From: Agelas oroides
Lineage: Eukaryota; Porifera; Demospongiae; Agelasida; Agelasidae
Length of the DNA: 64,000 bases
Direction of reading: 5' to 3'
Assembly (NCBI GenBank): GCA_949130485.1
Contig: OX422183.1
Coordinates: 6,166,636-6,230,635 of the forward strand
Below, one piece after another: positions 43,601 to 54,420 of this stretch. Numbering within the stretch: the stretch's first letter is position 1; the number at the start of each line of letters is the position of its first letter. Below the pieces are notes generated by a model that saw only the letters and a program-made list of their open reading frames with translations, did no database searches and was not told where the DNA came from. A program made the translations under genes and the position numbers.

Positions 43601-46600
43601 GAGTTTCTTACTAAATCTTGCATGGTTACCTATGAGTGGTAACGTATGACAATGTGCACATGTATCATTCTAATCGTCAACTTACCTCCTGAGTAGGAGT
43701 GAATGGAACAGTTTATGTGGGAAGAGAAGACAAACAAGTGAAACAACAATATTATGTAACCTCATTACAGAAATTATCACACACTAGTTGTGTGTTATCA
43801 TGTGCACTGGTATATTTTATATCTGGCTTGTCTGCCGATATGGTTGGTATTGTAACCTCTTGAGACAGTGAGGCTATAAAATGTTAGAGAGGACATGGAA
43901 GAGGGTGGGTCATGGGAAGGAAAGAGAAGTGCGGGGGTGGGAGAAGAGGAATAAGAAGAGGAGGAGAAATGGGAAAAGTTTCAACCTACCTGGACGGCAT
44001 GTGACAGGGCTTCTTCCTAAATACTACATGGTTGCCTATGAGTGGTAACGTATGACAATGTGCACATGTATCATTCTAATCGTCAACTTACCATCTGAGT
44101 AGGAGTGAATGGAACAGTTCATGTGGGAAGAGAAGACAAACAAGTGAAACAACATTATTATACAACCTCATTACAGAAATTATCACACACTAGTTGTGTG
44201 TTATCATGTGCACTGGTATATTTTATATCTTGCTTGTCTGCCGATATGGGTGGTATTGTAACCGCTTGAGACAGTGAGGCTATAAAATGTTAGACAGGAC
44301 ACGGAAGAGGGTGGGACATGGGAGGGAAAGAGAAGTAGGGGGGTGGGAGAAGAGGAATAAGAAGAGGAGGAGATATGGGAAATGTTTCAACCTACTTGGA
44401 CGGCATGTGACAGAGTTTCTTACTAAATCTTGCATGGTTACCTATGAGTGGTAACGTATGACAATGTGCACATGTATCATTCTAATCGTCAACTTACCTC
44501 CTGAGTAGGAGTGAATGGAACAGTTTATGTGGGAAGAGAAGACAAACAAGTGAAACAACAATATTATGTAACCTCATTACAGAAATTATCACACACTAGT
44601 TGTGTGTTATCATGTGCACTGGTATATTTTATACCTGGCTTGTCTGCCGATATGGTTGGTATTGTAACCTCTTGAGACAGTGAGGCTATAAAATGTTAGA
44701 GAGGACATGGAAGAGGGTGGGTCATGGGAAGGAAAGAGAAGTGCGGGGGTGGGAGAAGAGGAATAAGAAGAGGAGGAGAAATGGGAAAAGTTTCAACCTA
44801 CCTGGACGGCATGTGACAGGGCTTCTTCCTAAATACTACATGGTTGCCTATGAGTGGTAACGTATGACAATGTGCACATGTATCATTCTAATCGTCAACT
44901 TACCATCTGAGTAGGAGTGAATGGAACAGTTCATGTGGGAAGAGAAGACAAACAAGTGAAACAACATTATTATACAACCTCATCACAGAAATTATCACAC
45001 ACTAGTTGTGTGTTATCATGCTCGATGGTCTATTTTATATCTGGCTTGTCTGCCGATATGGTTGGTATTGTAACCTCTTGAGACAGTGACGCTATAAAAT
45101 GTTAGAGAGGACATGGAAGAGGGTGGGACATGAGAGGGAAAGAGAAGTGTGGGGTGGGAGAAGAGGAATAAGAAGAGGAGGAGAAATGGGAAAAGTTTCA
45201 ACCTACTTGGACGGCATGTGACAGAGTTTCTTACTAAATCTTGCATAGTTGCCTATGAGTGGTAACGTATGACAATGTGCACATGTATCATTCCAATAGT
45301 CAACTTACCGACTGAGTAGGAGGGAATGGAACAGTTCATGTGGGAAGAGAAGACAAACAAGTGAAACAATGTTATTATGTAACCTCATCACAAATTATCA
45401 CACACTAGTTGTGTGTTATCATGCGCACTGGTCTATTTTATATCTGGCTTGTATGCCGATATGGTTGGTATTGTAACCTCTTGAGACAGTGACGCTATAA
45501 AATGTTAGAGAGGACATGGAAGAGGGTGGGACATGAGAGGGAAAGAGAAGTGTGGGGTGGGAGAAGAGGAATAAGAAGAGGAGGAGAAATGGGAAAAGTT
45601 TCAACCTACTTGGACGGCATGTGACAGAGTTTCTTACTAAATCTTGCATAGTTGCCTATGAGTGGTAACGTATGACAATGTGCACATGTATCATTCCAGT
45701 AGTCAACTTACCGACTGAGTAGGAGGGAATGGAACAGTTCATGTGGGAAGAGAAGACAAACAAGTGAAACAATGTTATTATGTAACCTCATCACAAATTA
45801 TCACACACTAGTTGTGTGTTATCATGCGCACTGGTCTATTTTATATCTGGCTTGTATGCCGATATGGTTGGTATTGTAACCTCTTGAGACATTGAGGCTA
45901 TAAAATGTTAGACAGGACACGGAGAGGGTGGGACATGGGAGGGAAAGAGAAGTGGGCGGGAGAAGAGGAATAAGAAGAGGAGAAATGGGAAAAAGATCAA
46001 CCTACTTGGAGAGTATGTGACGAATTTTCTTACTAAATCTTGCATGGTTGCCTATGAGTGGTAACATAGGGCAATGTGCACATGTATCATTCTAATAGTC
46101 AACTTACCGGCTGAGTAGGAGTGAATGGAGCAGTTCGTGTGGGAAGAGAAGATAAACAAGTGAAACAACATTATTATGTAACCTCATCACAGAAATTATC
46201 ACACACTAGTTGTGTGTTATCATGCGCACTGGTCTATTTTATATCTGGCTTGTCTGCCGATATGGTTGGTATTGTAACCACTTGAGACAGTGAGGCTATA
46301 AAATGTTAGACAGGACACGGAAGATTGTGGGACATGGGAGGGAAAGAGAAGTGGGGGATGGGAGAAGAGGAATAAGAAGGGGAGGAGAAATGGGAAAAGT
46401 TTCAACCTACTTGGACGATATGTGACAGAGCTTCTTACAAAATACAACATGGTTGCCTATGAGTGGCAACAGACGACAATGTGCATATATACATGTAGCA
46501 TTCTAATCGTCAACTTACCGGCTGAGTAGCAGCGAATTGACCAGTTCATGTGGGAAGAGAAGATAAACAAGTGAAACAACGTTATTATGTAACCTCATCA

Positions 46601-48117
46601 CAAATTATCACACACTAGTTGTGTGTTATCATGCGCACTGGTCTATTTTATATCTTGCTTGTATGCCGATATGGTTGGTATTGTAACCTCTTGAGACATT
46701 GAGGCTATAAAATGTTAGACAGGACACGGAGAGGGTGGGACATGGGAGGGAAAGAGAAGTGTGGGGTGGGAGAGGAGGAATAAGAAGAGGAGGAGAAATG
46801 GGAAAAGTTTCAACCTACTTGGACTGCATGTGACAGAGCTTCTTACTAAATACTGCATGGTTGCCTATGAGTGGTAACGTATGACAATGTGCACATGAAT
46901 CATTCTAATAGTCAACTTACACGCTGAGTGGGAGTGAATGGAGCAGTTCATGTGGGAAGAGAAGACAAACAAGTGAAACAACATTATTATGTAACCTCAT
47001 CACAGAAATTATCACACACTAGTTGTGTGTTATCATGCGCACTGGTCTATTTTGTATCTGGCTTGTCTGCCGATATGGGTGGTATTGTAACCTCTTGAGA
47101 CATTGAGGCTATAAAATGTTAGAGAGGACATGGAAGAGGGTGGGACATGGGAGGGAAAGAGAAGTGTGGGTGGGAGAAGAGGAATAAGAAGAGGAGGAGA
47201 AATGGGAAAAGATTCAACCCACTTGGACGGCATGTGACAGAGCTTCTTACTAAATATTGCATGGTTGCCTATGAGTAGTAACGTATGACAATGTGCACAT
47301 GTATCATTCTAATAGTCAACTTACCAACTGAGTAGGAGTGAATGGAGCAGTTCATGTGGGAAGAGAAGACAAACAAGTGAAACAACATTATTATGTAACC
47401 TCATCACAGAAATTATCACACACTAGTTGTGTGTTATCATGCGCACTGGTCTATTTTGTATCTGGCTTGTCTGCCGATATGGGTGGTATTGTAACCACTT
47501 GAGACAGTGACGCTATAAAATGTTAGACAGGAAACGGAAGAGGGTGGAACATGGGAGGGAAAGAGAAGTGTGGGGTGGGAGAAGAGGAATAAGAAGAGGA
47601 GGAGAAATGGGAAAAGTTTCAACCTACTTGGACGGCATGTGACAGAGCTTCTTACTAAATACTGCATGGTTGCCTATGAGTGGTAACGTATGACAATGTG
47701 CACATGTATCATTCTAATAGTCAACTTACCGCCTGAGTAGGAGGGAATGGAACAGTTCATGTGGGAAGAGAAGACAAACAAGTGAAACAACAATATTATG
47801 TAACCTCATCACAGAAATTATCACACACTAGTTGTGTGTTATCATGCGCACTGGTCTATTTTATATCTGGCTTGTCTGCCGATATGGTTGGTATTGTAAC
47901 CTCTTGAGACAGTAAGGCTATAAAATGTTAGACAGGACACAGAAGAGGGTGGGACATGGGAGGGAAAGAGAAGTGGGGGGGGTGGGAGAAGAGGAATAAG
48001 AATAGGAGAAATGTGAAAAGTTTCAACCTACTTGGACAGCATGTTACAGAGTTTCTTACTAAATACTGCATGGTTGCTTATGAGTGGTAACATAGGACAA
48101 TGTGCACATGTATCATT

Positions 48118-49054
48118 AACCCTCGGCGCGCATGCGCAGCGAGGGTTACAGTACTTCGTTTGTCTGTGTGTCTGTGTGTTTGTCTGTGTGTCTGTGTGTT
48201 ACAACTAGCTTGGCTTACCAGGCGGCTAAATCTCTGAAGTTTGAACACAGATAGGCTTTAAACTGAATGAGGATGTGTTTAAATTGAGCCGATTTCGCCA
48301 AGAACGTTTCGTTCAAGAGTTATGCTGCGATTCGTTTGCCACGGCGAGCGCTAGTTGTAGCCTCGTTCCCAGGCTCCCCCGGAACGCGAATATATATCGC
48401 ATTTTTCTACGTAAGCATGACGTAATCAAAATAGGACTAAAACAGAAAGGCAACGTTTTGCACGTTGTTCAACCAACTATACGTTCAACGCTCGGTGTGT
48501 ATGATATTCAACCCCCGATAACTAGATACATGTAATAAGTTGGCCGCTACCTTCGCTCTTTTTCCTGTTCTGAGTCTCGGGTACGCCCACGCGCAATTAT
48601 GGTCGTTCATGCATGGTCAATACTGCTGCTACAATATGTATGTACATGCATGCTCAATACTGCTACAATATGTATGTACATGCATGCTCAATACTGCTAC
48701 AATATGTATGTACATGCATGGTCAATACTGCTACAATATGTATGTACAGGCATGGTCAATACTGCTACAATATGTATGTAAGGCATGGTACATATCCAGG
48801 ATTACCAGGGAGTATCCCACAGATTCCCTACTCACTACACATGCTCACTACATTAGGGAGGGGTTTGTTGGGGGAAGGTAAAGGGATAGTAGGACAACTT
48901 GGGACACTGTTATCCTGTACGACTTTGTGTAGTCTCAGCTAGCTATCTAGTGTACCATCATACCGCATGAATTTCCTTCGCCTACTTAGCTATGTCCTGT
49001 GACTCTGCATTAATATTATGCGCCGAGGGTTAAGCACTTCAGTGCTATTCATTC
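48118..49054 (+). mobile_element. Non-autonomous Helentron-like insertion in the array
   Basis: Begins AACCCTCGGCGCGCATGCGC, as the autonomous Helentron at 3679, and ends GCCGAGGGTTAAGCACTTCA followed by GTGCTATTCATT, with a GCACT/AGTGC hairpin. The array around it (TGTATCATT^CTAATAG) gives the empty site. The insertion is either 937 bp without duplication, as Helitrons do, or 933 bp with a CATT duplication. No gene. The tail match at 12349 retains ATT rather than losing it, favouring no duplication. Confidence 0.8.
48605..48785. repeat. 34-bp minisatellite inside the insertion
   Basis: About five copies of a 34-bp unit containing CAATACTGCTACAATATGTA. The Cys/Met/Tyr-rich frames across it are artefacts. 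Confidence 0.92.
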
Positions 49055-49955
49055 TAATAGTCAACTTACCTCCTGAGTAGGAGTGAATGGAGAAGTTCAT
49101 GTGGGAAGAGAAGATAAACAAGTGAAACAACATTATTATGTAACCACATCACAGAAATTAACACACACTAGTTTTGTGTTATCATGCGCACTGATTCTAT
49201 TTTATATCTGGGTTGTCTGCCGATATGGGTGGTATTGTAACCTCTTGAGACAGTGAGGATATAAAATGTTAGACAGGACACGGAAGAGTGTGGGACATGG
49301 GAGGGAAAGAGAAGTGGGTGGGAGAGGATAAGAAGAGGAGGAGAAATGGGAAAAGTTTCAACCTACTTGGACTGCATGTGACAGAGCTTCTTACTAAATA
49401 CTGCATGGTTGCCTATGAGTGGTAACATATGACAATGTGCACATGTATCATTCTAATAGTCAACTTACACGCTGAGTAGGAGTGAATGGAGAAGTTCATG
49501 TGGGAAGAGAAGATAAACAAGTGAAACAACATTATTATGTAACCACATCACAGAAATTAACACACACTAGTTTTGTGTTATCATGCGCACTGGTCTATTT
49601 TATATCTGGGTTGTCTGCCGATATGGGTGGTATTGTAACCTCTTGAGACAGTGAGGATATAAAATGTTAGACAGGACACGGAAGAGTGTGGGACATGGGA
49701 GGGAAAGAGAAGTGGGTGGGAGAGGATAAGAAGAGGAGGAGAAATGGGAAAAGTTTCAACCTACTTGGACTGCATGTGACAGAGCTTCTTACTAAATACT
49801 GCATGGTTGCCTATGAGTGGTAACGTATGACAATGTGCACATGAATCATTCTAATAGTCAACTTACCTCCTGAGTAGGAGTTAATGGAGCAGTTCATGTG
49901 GGAAGAGAAGACAAGCAAGTGAAACAACAATATTATGTAACCTCATCATGGAAAC

Positions 49956-50520
49956 TACATTGTTGAAGGTCTAAAAATGTCGGGGGGGGGGGGGGGGGGA
50001 TATATATATGAGAAGCTCAGAGTATCTCACAACCGCAAGATCATTAATTGCATTGCTGAGCCTATTAAGCACACTAAAACTGCATTTATCTTACACCTTG
50101 ATTTTCGCTTGGGAATCAATCCAGGTTCAATTGCTATTGATCATTACAGACCTATTTGCACGCTTCCATGTCCAACTTTGGAATATATTTTTTGCACATG
50201 AGCTTGTCCTACCCCCTTGCTACAGTATGACCACACCAGCAAAGGAGTGCCATGTTAATATGCCCACTGTTTATCACACATGCACTAGTCTAGTGTGTTA
50301 TCTAGCCTTGTACCCAGGCCACGTGGGCCTGGGTACGAGGCTAGTGTGTTATCATGCTCAGAGTAAACCACTGTTCTATTGTGTACGTATATCCGGTGTA
50401 AATACTTTAGGTGCTTATGACTATTGTTGAGTGGCTTGACGGTAAGTTTGTGACTGCTTCAAATCCCAGCTGAATCCCGGAATTTTTCCATGGATTTATT
50501 TCTCACTCTCTCAGCATAAC
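49956..50520. other. Unique sequence after the array
   Basis: Starts with an 18-G run (49982-49999). No gene seen. It contains the foldback element at 50302. Confidence 0.5.
50302..50344. mobile_element. 43-bp near-perfect palindrome with 8-bp target duplication
   Basis: CTAGCCTTGTACCCAGGCC, then ACGT, then GGGCCTGGGTACGAGGCTAG. TGTGTTAT flanks both sides (50294-50301 and 50345-50352). The smallest member of the TAGCC/TAGTC foldback family in the window. Confidence 0.88.
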
Positions 50521-51135
50521 ATCAACATGGGTGGTATTCTAATTTCTTGTGTCAGTGAAGTCATAAAACACTAGATAGGTAACGGAAGAGGAAGATACCG
50601 TATAGCGGGAAAATTTGGCGAGCATTAAATTTCGCAAAATGGCCCATTTTGTTTTTGATATTGGCAATTTGTTAATTTGCCGGTACTGCCATGTCATGTT
50701 TCTGAAACTTATGACGTAACCGTACAGCACGCACGCGGCAGCGCAAGACACGTACACACCATCATTAGCCTGGTCGACCTCCCACTTTGAGATCGAGAGA
50801 CGAATCTCTGCACGTGTACGGTAGGCAGCACAAATCTGTCTTTCCTAGCAAAATACTTGTATATCGCCGCACTTCTCTCCAGCTAGCTAGCTGAGCTGTG
50901 ATCGATCGTAAGAACACACACAGCGAACTGGCCAGCTAGCCGTACCCGTGTGGCTGGCTGCAGGCTAGGGATATAATATTGGCGAACTTTTAATTTAATC
51001 CAAAATCACCAAATCACCAAATTAAAACCCTAGCCAAAATTTCCCAGTATACGGTGGCCATCAACATGGGTGGTATTCTAATCTCTTGTGTCAGTGAGGT
51101 TCATAAACGCTAGATAGGTAACGGAAGAGGAAGAT
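50521..51135. repeat. Two diverged partial array units around a TIR element
   Basis: 50521-50596 and 51059-51135 both read CATCAACATGGGTGGTATTC, then a GTGTCAGTGA block and GGTAACGGAAGAGGAAGATA. Both resemble the array unit (ATATGGGTGGTATTGTAACC...CACGGAAGAGGG) at lower identity. They are about 85-90% alike and flank the element at 50597. Confidence 0.75.
50597..51055. mobile_element. TIR element with ACCGTATA ends
   Basis: Left end ACCGTATAGCGGGAAAATTT and right end AAATTTCCCAGTATACGGT are inverted with few mismatches. A CAAATCACCAAAT direct repeat lies near the right end. No coding. A target duplication is unclear because the flanks are themselves duplicated. Confidence 0.75.
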
Positions 51136-51140
51136 AGATG

Positions 51141-51707
51141 CTAGTCTGTAGGTTGGGATCTGATGCCCAAATACCTGACGATAACTTGTTGTTCAAATAC
51201 CTGGGGAGAAACTGTTGTTTCGAGACCGGGGGGACGGTGCATTGGTACAGACAGGTACTGTGGCAGAGGACCAAGAGTGTGTGGCCGATGCATTATGGAG
51301 CCATAGGTGACGTCCTGGTGTTGAGGAGTCGGCTGTCTCGCAGCTAACATAGCTTGCAGCTGAAAGGGGTGGTTTTGGTGCGCACCTGGGTTCACCAACT
51401 GAGGGTACATCTGCTGTTGTGGTACCATCTGGTGGGTATATTGGACTGGTTGGTAGCCCTCGACAGCCTGGTCAAACATGGCAGCATGAGGATGTGCTTG
51501 GAGTAGCTGTGGGTGCGGGTACTGTTGGGGAGTCATAGAGTCCCCTCCAATCACCTGCTGGAGTCTTGGTTGTGCCATAGGGTTCAGCTGAGGATGGATC
51601 TGTGACATACCATGAAGAGGTCTGTACAAGGGACCCATGTAGGAAGGTTGGTGCATCTCTGGAGGGACAACCTCTCGTTGCTGCATTGCCATTACATGAG
51701 ACTGCAC
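51141..51707 (-). CDS. Gln/Pro-rich protein, 3' exon
   Basis: Minus-strand exon after an acceptor (CTCATGTGCAG, with an alternative AG six bases on). It encodes VQSHVMAMQQREVVPPEMHQ and a long Gln, Pro, His, Met-rich stretch (for example QYTHQMVPQQQMYPQ), ending at 51141 or at a donor-like CGTCAG|GTATTT. Low complexity; no domain recognised. Disordered Q/P-rich regions are common in transcription coactivators and RNA-binding proteins, but that is not evidence of function here. Confidence 0.55.
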   Translation of the reverse strand: MQSHVMAMQQREVVPPEMHQPSYMGPLYRPLHGMSQIHPQLNPMAQPRLQQVIGGDSMTPQQYPHPQLLQAHPHAAMFDQAVEGYQPVQYTHQMVPQQQMYPQLVNPGAHQNHPFQLQAMLAARQPTPQHQDVTYGSIMHRPHTLGPLPQYLSVPMHRPPGLETTVSPQVFEQQVIVRYLGIRSQPTD

Positions 51708-51929
51708 CTGCACATGAGCAGGTGAAAATATAAAAAGTACCCACACCACACCCAGGGTAGAAAGGTCATCAACATGTAAAGTAATATGGAGAGAGAGCAC
51801 TGTGTACCCACTATACCTACAGTGGTATGTGGAAAGGGCATCTTGTGTTGCCTATGCCACTGCCAGACTGAACATCAGTTACAGACTGTTTAGGGTGTTA
51901 TTAGTCTATCAAGCTAGACCCTCTCTCAC

Positions 51930-52004
51930 TAGCCTCGTTCCCAGGCTCTCCCCCTCCGTTTTTATTTTTCGTCGGGGCGAGGGGAGAGCCTGGGAACGAG
52001 GCTA
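51930..52004. mobile_element. Foldback element with 9-bp target duplication
   Basis: TAGCCTCGTTCCCAGGCTCT and its inverted partner (AGAGCCTGGGAACGAGGCTA), 75 bp in total. CTCTCTCAC flanks both sides (51921-51929 and 52005-52013). It sits in the intron of the Gln/Pro-rich gene. Confidence 0.88.
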
Positions 52005-52152
52005 CTCTCTCACCCTCCAGAAAAGTGAGAGATGGTCTAGCAGATAGACTAGGGTGTTATGAGCATGAATTACAATCATGACACTGAGATTTGTAAATCC
52101 ACTTAGCCCTGCCTCAAAATTTGGAACACTTCTCCAAAAGCGACCCACTCAC

Positions 52153-52265
52153 CGGCCCTGGTTGTGTTGCTCCCTGGAGTTGTGCAGTGGAGGGAGGGGT
52201 AAGGTGGGTATGTGTGCCATGTGGTTCAAGCTCACGTTGTTGCGTTAGAGGTTGCTGGCCTGATC
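52153..52265 (-). CDS. Gln/Pro-rich protein, upstream exon
   Basis: 113-bp exon with acceptor CTCTGCCCTTCAG and donor GGGCCG|GTGAGT. It encodes SGQQPLTQQRELEPHGTHTH, then LTPPSTAQLQGATQPGP, similar in composition to the exon at 51707-51141. Further 5' exons were not found. Confidence 0.55.
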
Positions 52266-52402
52266 CTGAAGGGCAGAGGAGGAGGTGGGCATTGTTCACT
52301 TCATTGTCTATATTCAATAACCTACCAGAACTTTGAGATTATGAAAGACGTACACCATTTCAACGCCCTCCATTTCTCCAACTTAATAGACCTTACACAA
52401 TA

Positions 52403-52998
52403 CCTAACGTATCTACACATAAAACAGATAACAGATAGTGGACGGACATCTAGATACTACGGTGCCATTTTGAGTAGCAAGAAAGACTGCACTCAATGGA
52501 GCACAAGTGCAACAGGGCAGTTTGAAAGCTCACAGCAGGTAAGCTTATTCCATTCAGTGAGCTATAGGTCTTGTTGAGACTTCTCAGTGGAAACATAAAT
52601 CATGTAAAAGGAACTTGCAAACGCCCCCTTGTGCTTATGTCGCCTGTAGAAGCGTTTGCGACCGCAATCAAGTTTTTTTGATTGGCAAAAAGTGTGCTTG
52701 ATCGCTTGATTGTTCCCTTCTGAGGCTCTTGATCGCTTGATTTCCAAGGATCAAAGGTCAAATTGCAGCCACACATTCTTGCTTGTTGATTTTTAGCAGT
52801 TCGGAGGTCACCTTGATCCCTTGATTGGCCCCTCAAAAGGGCTTTGATCACTTGATTCAATTTTGATCCTGGTCGCAAACGCTTCTACACGAGACATATA
52901 AGTGACTACCCCTTGAAAGTGTCCTTACTTGCCACTCAAAATGGCGACATAGTATACAGATGTCCGTCCACTATCCGCTGACGTATGGGTACGTTAGG
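52403..52998. mobile_element. TIR element with TA target site, carrying a nested MITE
   Basis: Inverted arms at about 52403-52490 and 52921-52998. They share CCTAACGTA at the ends and GATAGTGGACGGACATCT, then GCCATTTTGAGT, inside. TA flanks both ends, as for Tc1/mariner types. A smaller MITE lies between the arms. Confidence 0.75.
52638..52896. mobile_element. Nested 259-bp MITE, TA target site
   Basis: Ends TGTCGCCTGTAGAAGCGTTT and AAACGCTTCTACACGAGACA are inverted; TA flanks each side (52636-52637 and 52897-52898). Inside, TTGATCGCTTGATT repeats several times in both orientations. No gene. Confidence 0.85.
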
Positions 52999-53000
52999 TA

Positions 53001-53362
53001 TGTATACGTATACGTTAGGTATGTATACATCCCTCCCATGCCTAGCCTCCAAACATCATAAATTTTCCTGATTTGCCTGAGGGTAGAGCAGTTTTTAGCT
53101 GAAAATCACCTGCCACTGGAACTTCGAATCGTGGTATTTTAGTCAAGAATCTAGGCCATCTGGCTTACTTGAAGTATCGCTGGTAGTTAAGTCCAGTTTC
53201 GCTCTCTTTGTGGGCGGGTTTCCTTCACCAGGCCCCAGCAGCCGATGATGGTCCATTGGGGACAGCTTCAAGTTTCACACACCGCCACTTTAAACGCCCT
53301 CTGTGGTACGCATTTAGCTTTGAGGAGAGGAGTCCTCAGTCTCGTGCCAAGCCGTCCACGCC
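53001..53362. other. Intergenic, no gene seen
   Basis: A plus-strand frame from 53208 runs into the neighbouring repeat and is not convincing. Confidence 0.4.
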
Positions 53363-54232
53363 GGGTCACTCTAAAAGGAGGAACAGGAAATGGGAAATGA
53401 GAAATGGGAAACAAGGAAATGGGGAAATGGAACGGCAACGCGTAAGGACAGTGGAGTGTACATGTTGTTCAAAGCAGCTGAAGTCGTGAGAAGGTAGGCC
53501 TATAGAGTGCTTCTAGAGAGAAAAGCAGGAAGAATAAATCAGTACTAACAGTAGCATGGCAATAGAACTGGAATGTGTGCATATAGCTATCTACGACAGT
53601 AAATAGAATTGTCTCACTCAGGTATAAAGCTGTTGTACATTTCCTCCTCCACTCAGTGCATGCAAACTATAATTCACACACAGTAATTATATTCTCTACA
53701 GAGCCGGTGTGAGTATCCACTGAAGAATGACTGCAAAGAGGCATTTTGTGAACTTCTATTTCAGAGCATTAAGTTTGAATAGTCATGCTAATGATAGTGC
53801 TGTATGTGGAGTTATTCTTCGTGTAACTGTCTGTAGTGTATATCCATAATAACGCAAGCAACTGCATGAAGAAGCTTCAAAATGTTGTATAAAGTTTGAA
53901 CAGAGTATGGACAATTCACAGATTCAACGAACTTCAAGAAATGGCTAACAAGCTGCCAAAAAAGTGAAGAACTTCTACATAGAATTAGCTTGCAGACTGT
54001 GATACAATGCCATTGCATACCCCTTTGGTCCTAATACTGTCAGGCAAAGACAATATCTCTGAGTGCATGCATGGACATTGACTTTCCCATCACATTTGAT
54101 GACTGCAGAAGCAAAATGTCAGCAGTTTGCTGAGTAAAATGCAATGTACCTTCTTCCCATTTCCCCATTTCCTCATTTCCCATTTCCCATTTCCCATTTC
54201 CCATTTCTTCGTTCCTACTTTTAGAGTGACCC
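53363..54232. mobile_element. TIR element with 9-bp target duplication
   Basis: The left arm GGGTCACTCTAAAAGGAGGA is followed by GGAAATG-type repeats. The right arm is its inverse (TCCTACTTTTAGAGTGACCC). Flanks are GTCCACGCC (53354-53362) and GTCCATGCC (54233-54241), a 9-bp duplication with one change. No gene. 9 bp suggests the Mutator superfamily. Confidence 0.8.
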
Positions 54233-54420
54233 GTCCATGCCCCCCAGCTGGAATCTCGTTATGTACTAGTCTCGTGCCCAGACCCCGCCCTCTCAGCTCA
54301 CGAGGATGGGGTCTGGGCAGAGGTAGTCTCGTGCCCAGACCCCACCCAGCTCACGCGAGGAGAAGGGGTCTGGTGCGAGGGGTCCGTCACGAAAGAAATC
54401 TCGTACACCGTCGGCAGAAA

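Larger units (their letters stand above)
37558..49955. repeat. Tandem array of a ~402-bp unit, about 29 copies
   Basis: Landmarks recur every 400-405 bases: TTTCAACCTACTTGGACGGC, GCCTATGAGTGGTAAC, TAGTCAACTTACC, an ACACACTAGTTGTGTGT hairpin, TATAAAATGTTAGACAGGA and a 60-base purine tract. I count about 29 copies of the GCCTATGAG landmark, the first in the candidate terminal exon at 37541-37647. There is higher-order structure: a ~793-bp dimer is repeated almost exactly (from 37803 and 38596), another of ~813 bp near 43520 and 44335. A ~900-bp stretch at about 40661-41562 recurs at about 45911-46807. Repeated 60-76 codon minus-strand frames come from the purine tract and I do not call them genes. 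A Helentron-like insertion interrupts the array at 48118. Confidence 0.97.

Noticed and set aside
37803..47667. Repeated 61-76 codon minus-strand frames in the array, with a hydrophobic LFPFLLLFLFLFSHPP-like stretch
   Set aside because: They arise from the purine tract read on the other strand. Length changes in that tract alter or remove the frame between units, and there is no independent sign of selection.
48540..48942. Cys/Tyr/Met-rich overlapping frames
   Set aside because: A 34-bp minisatellite whose length is not a multiple of three puts the same sequence in all frames.
37558..49955. CRISPR-like regular repeat
   Set aside because: The whole ~402-bp unit is conserved; there are no unique spacers, and this is eukaryotic DNA.
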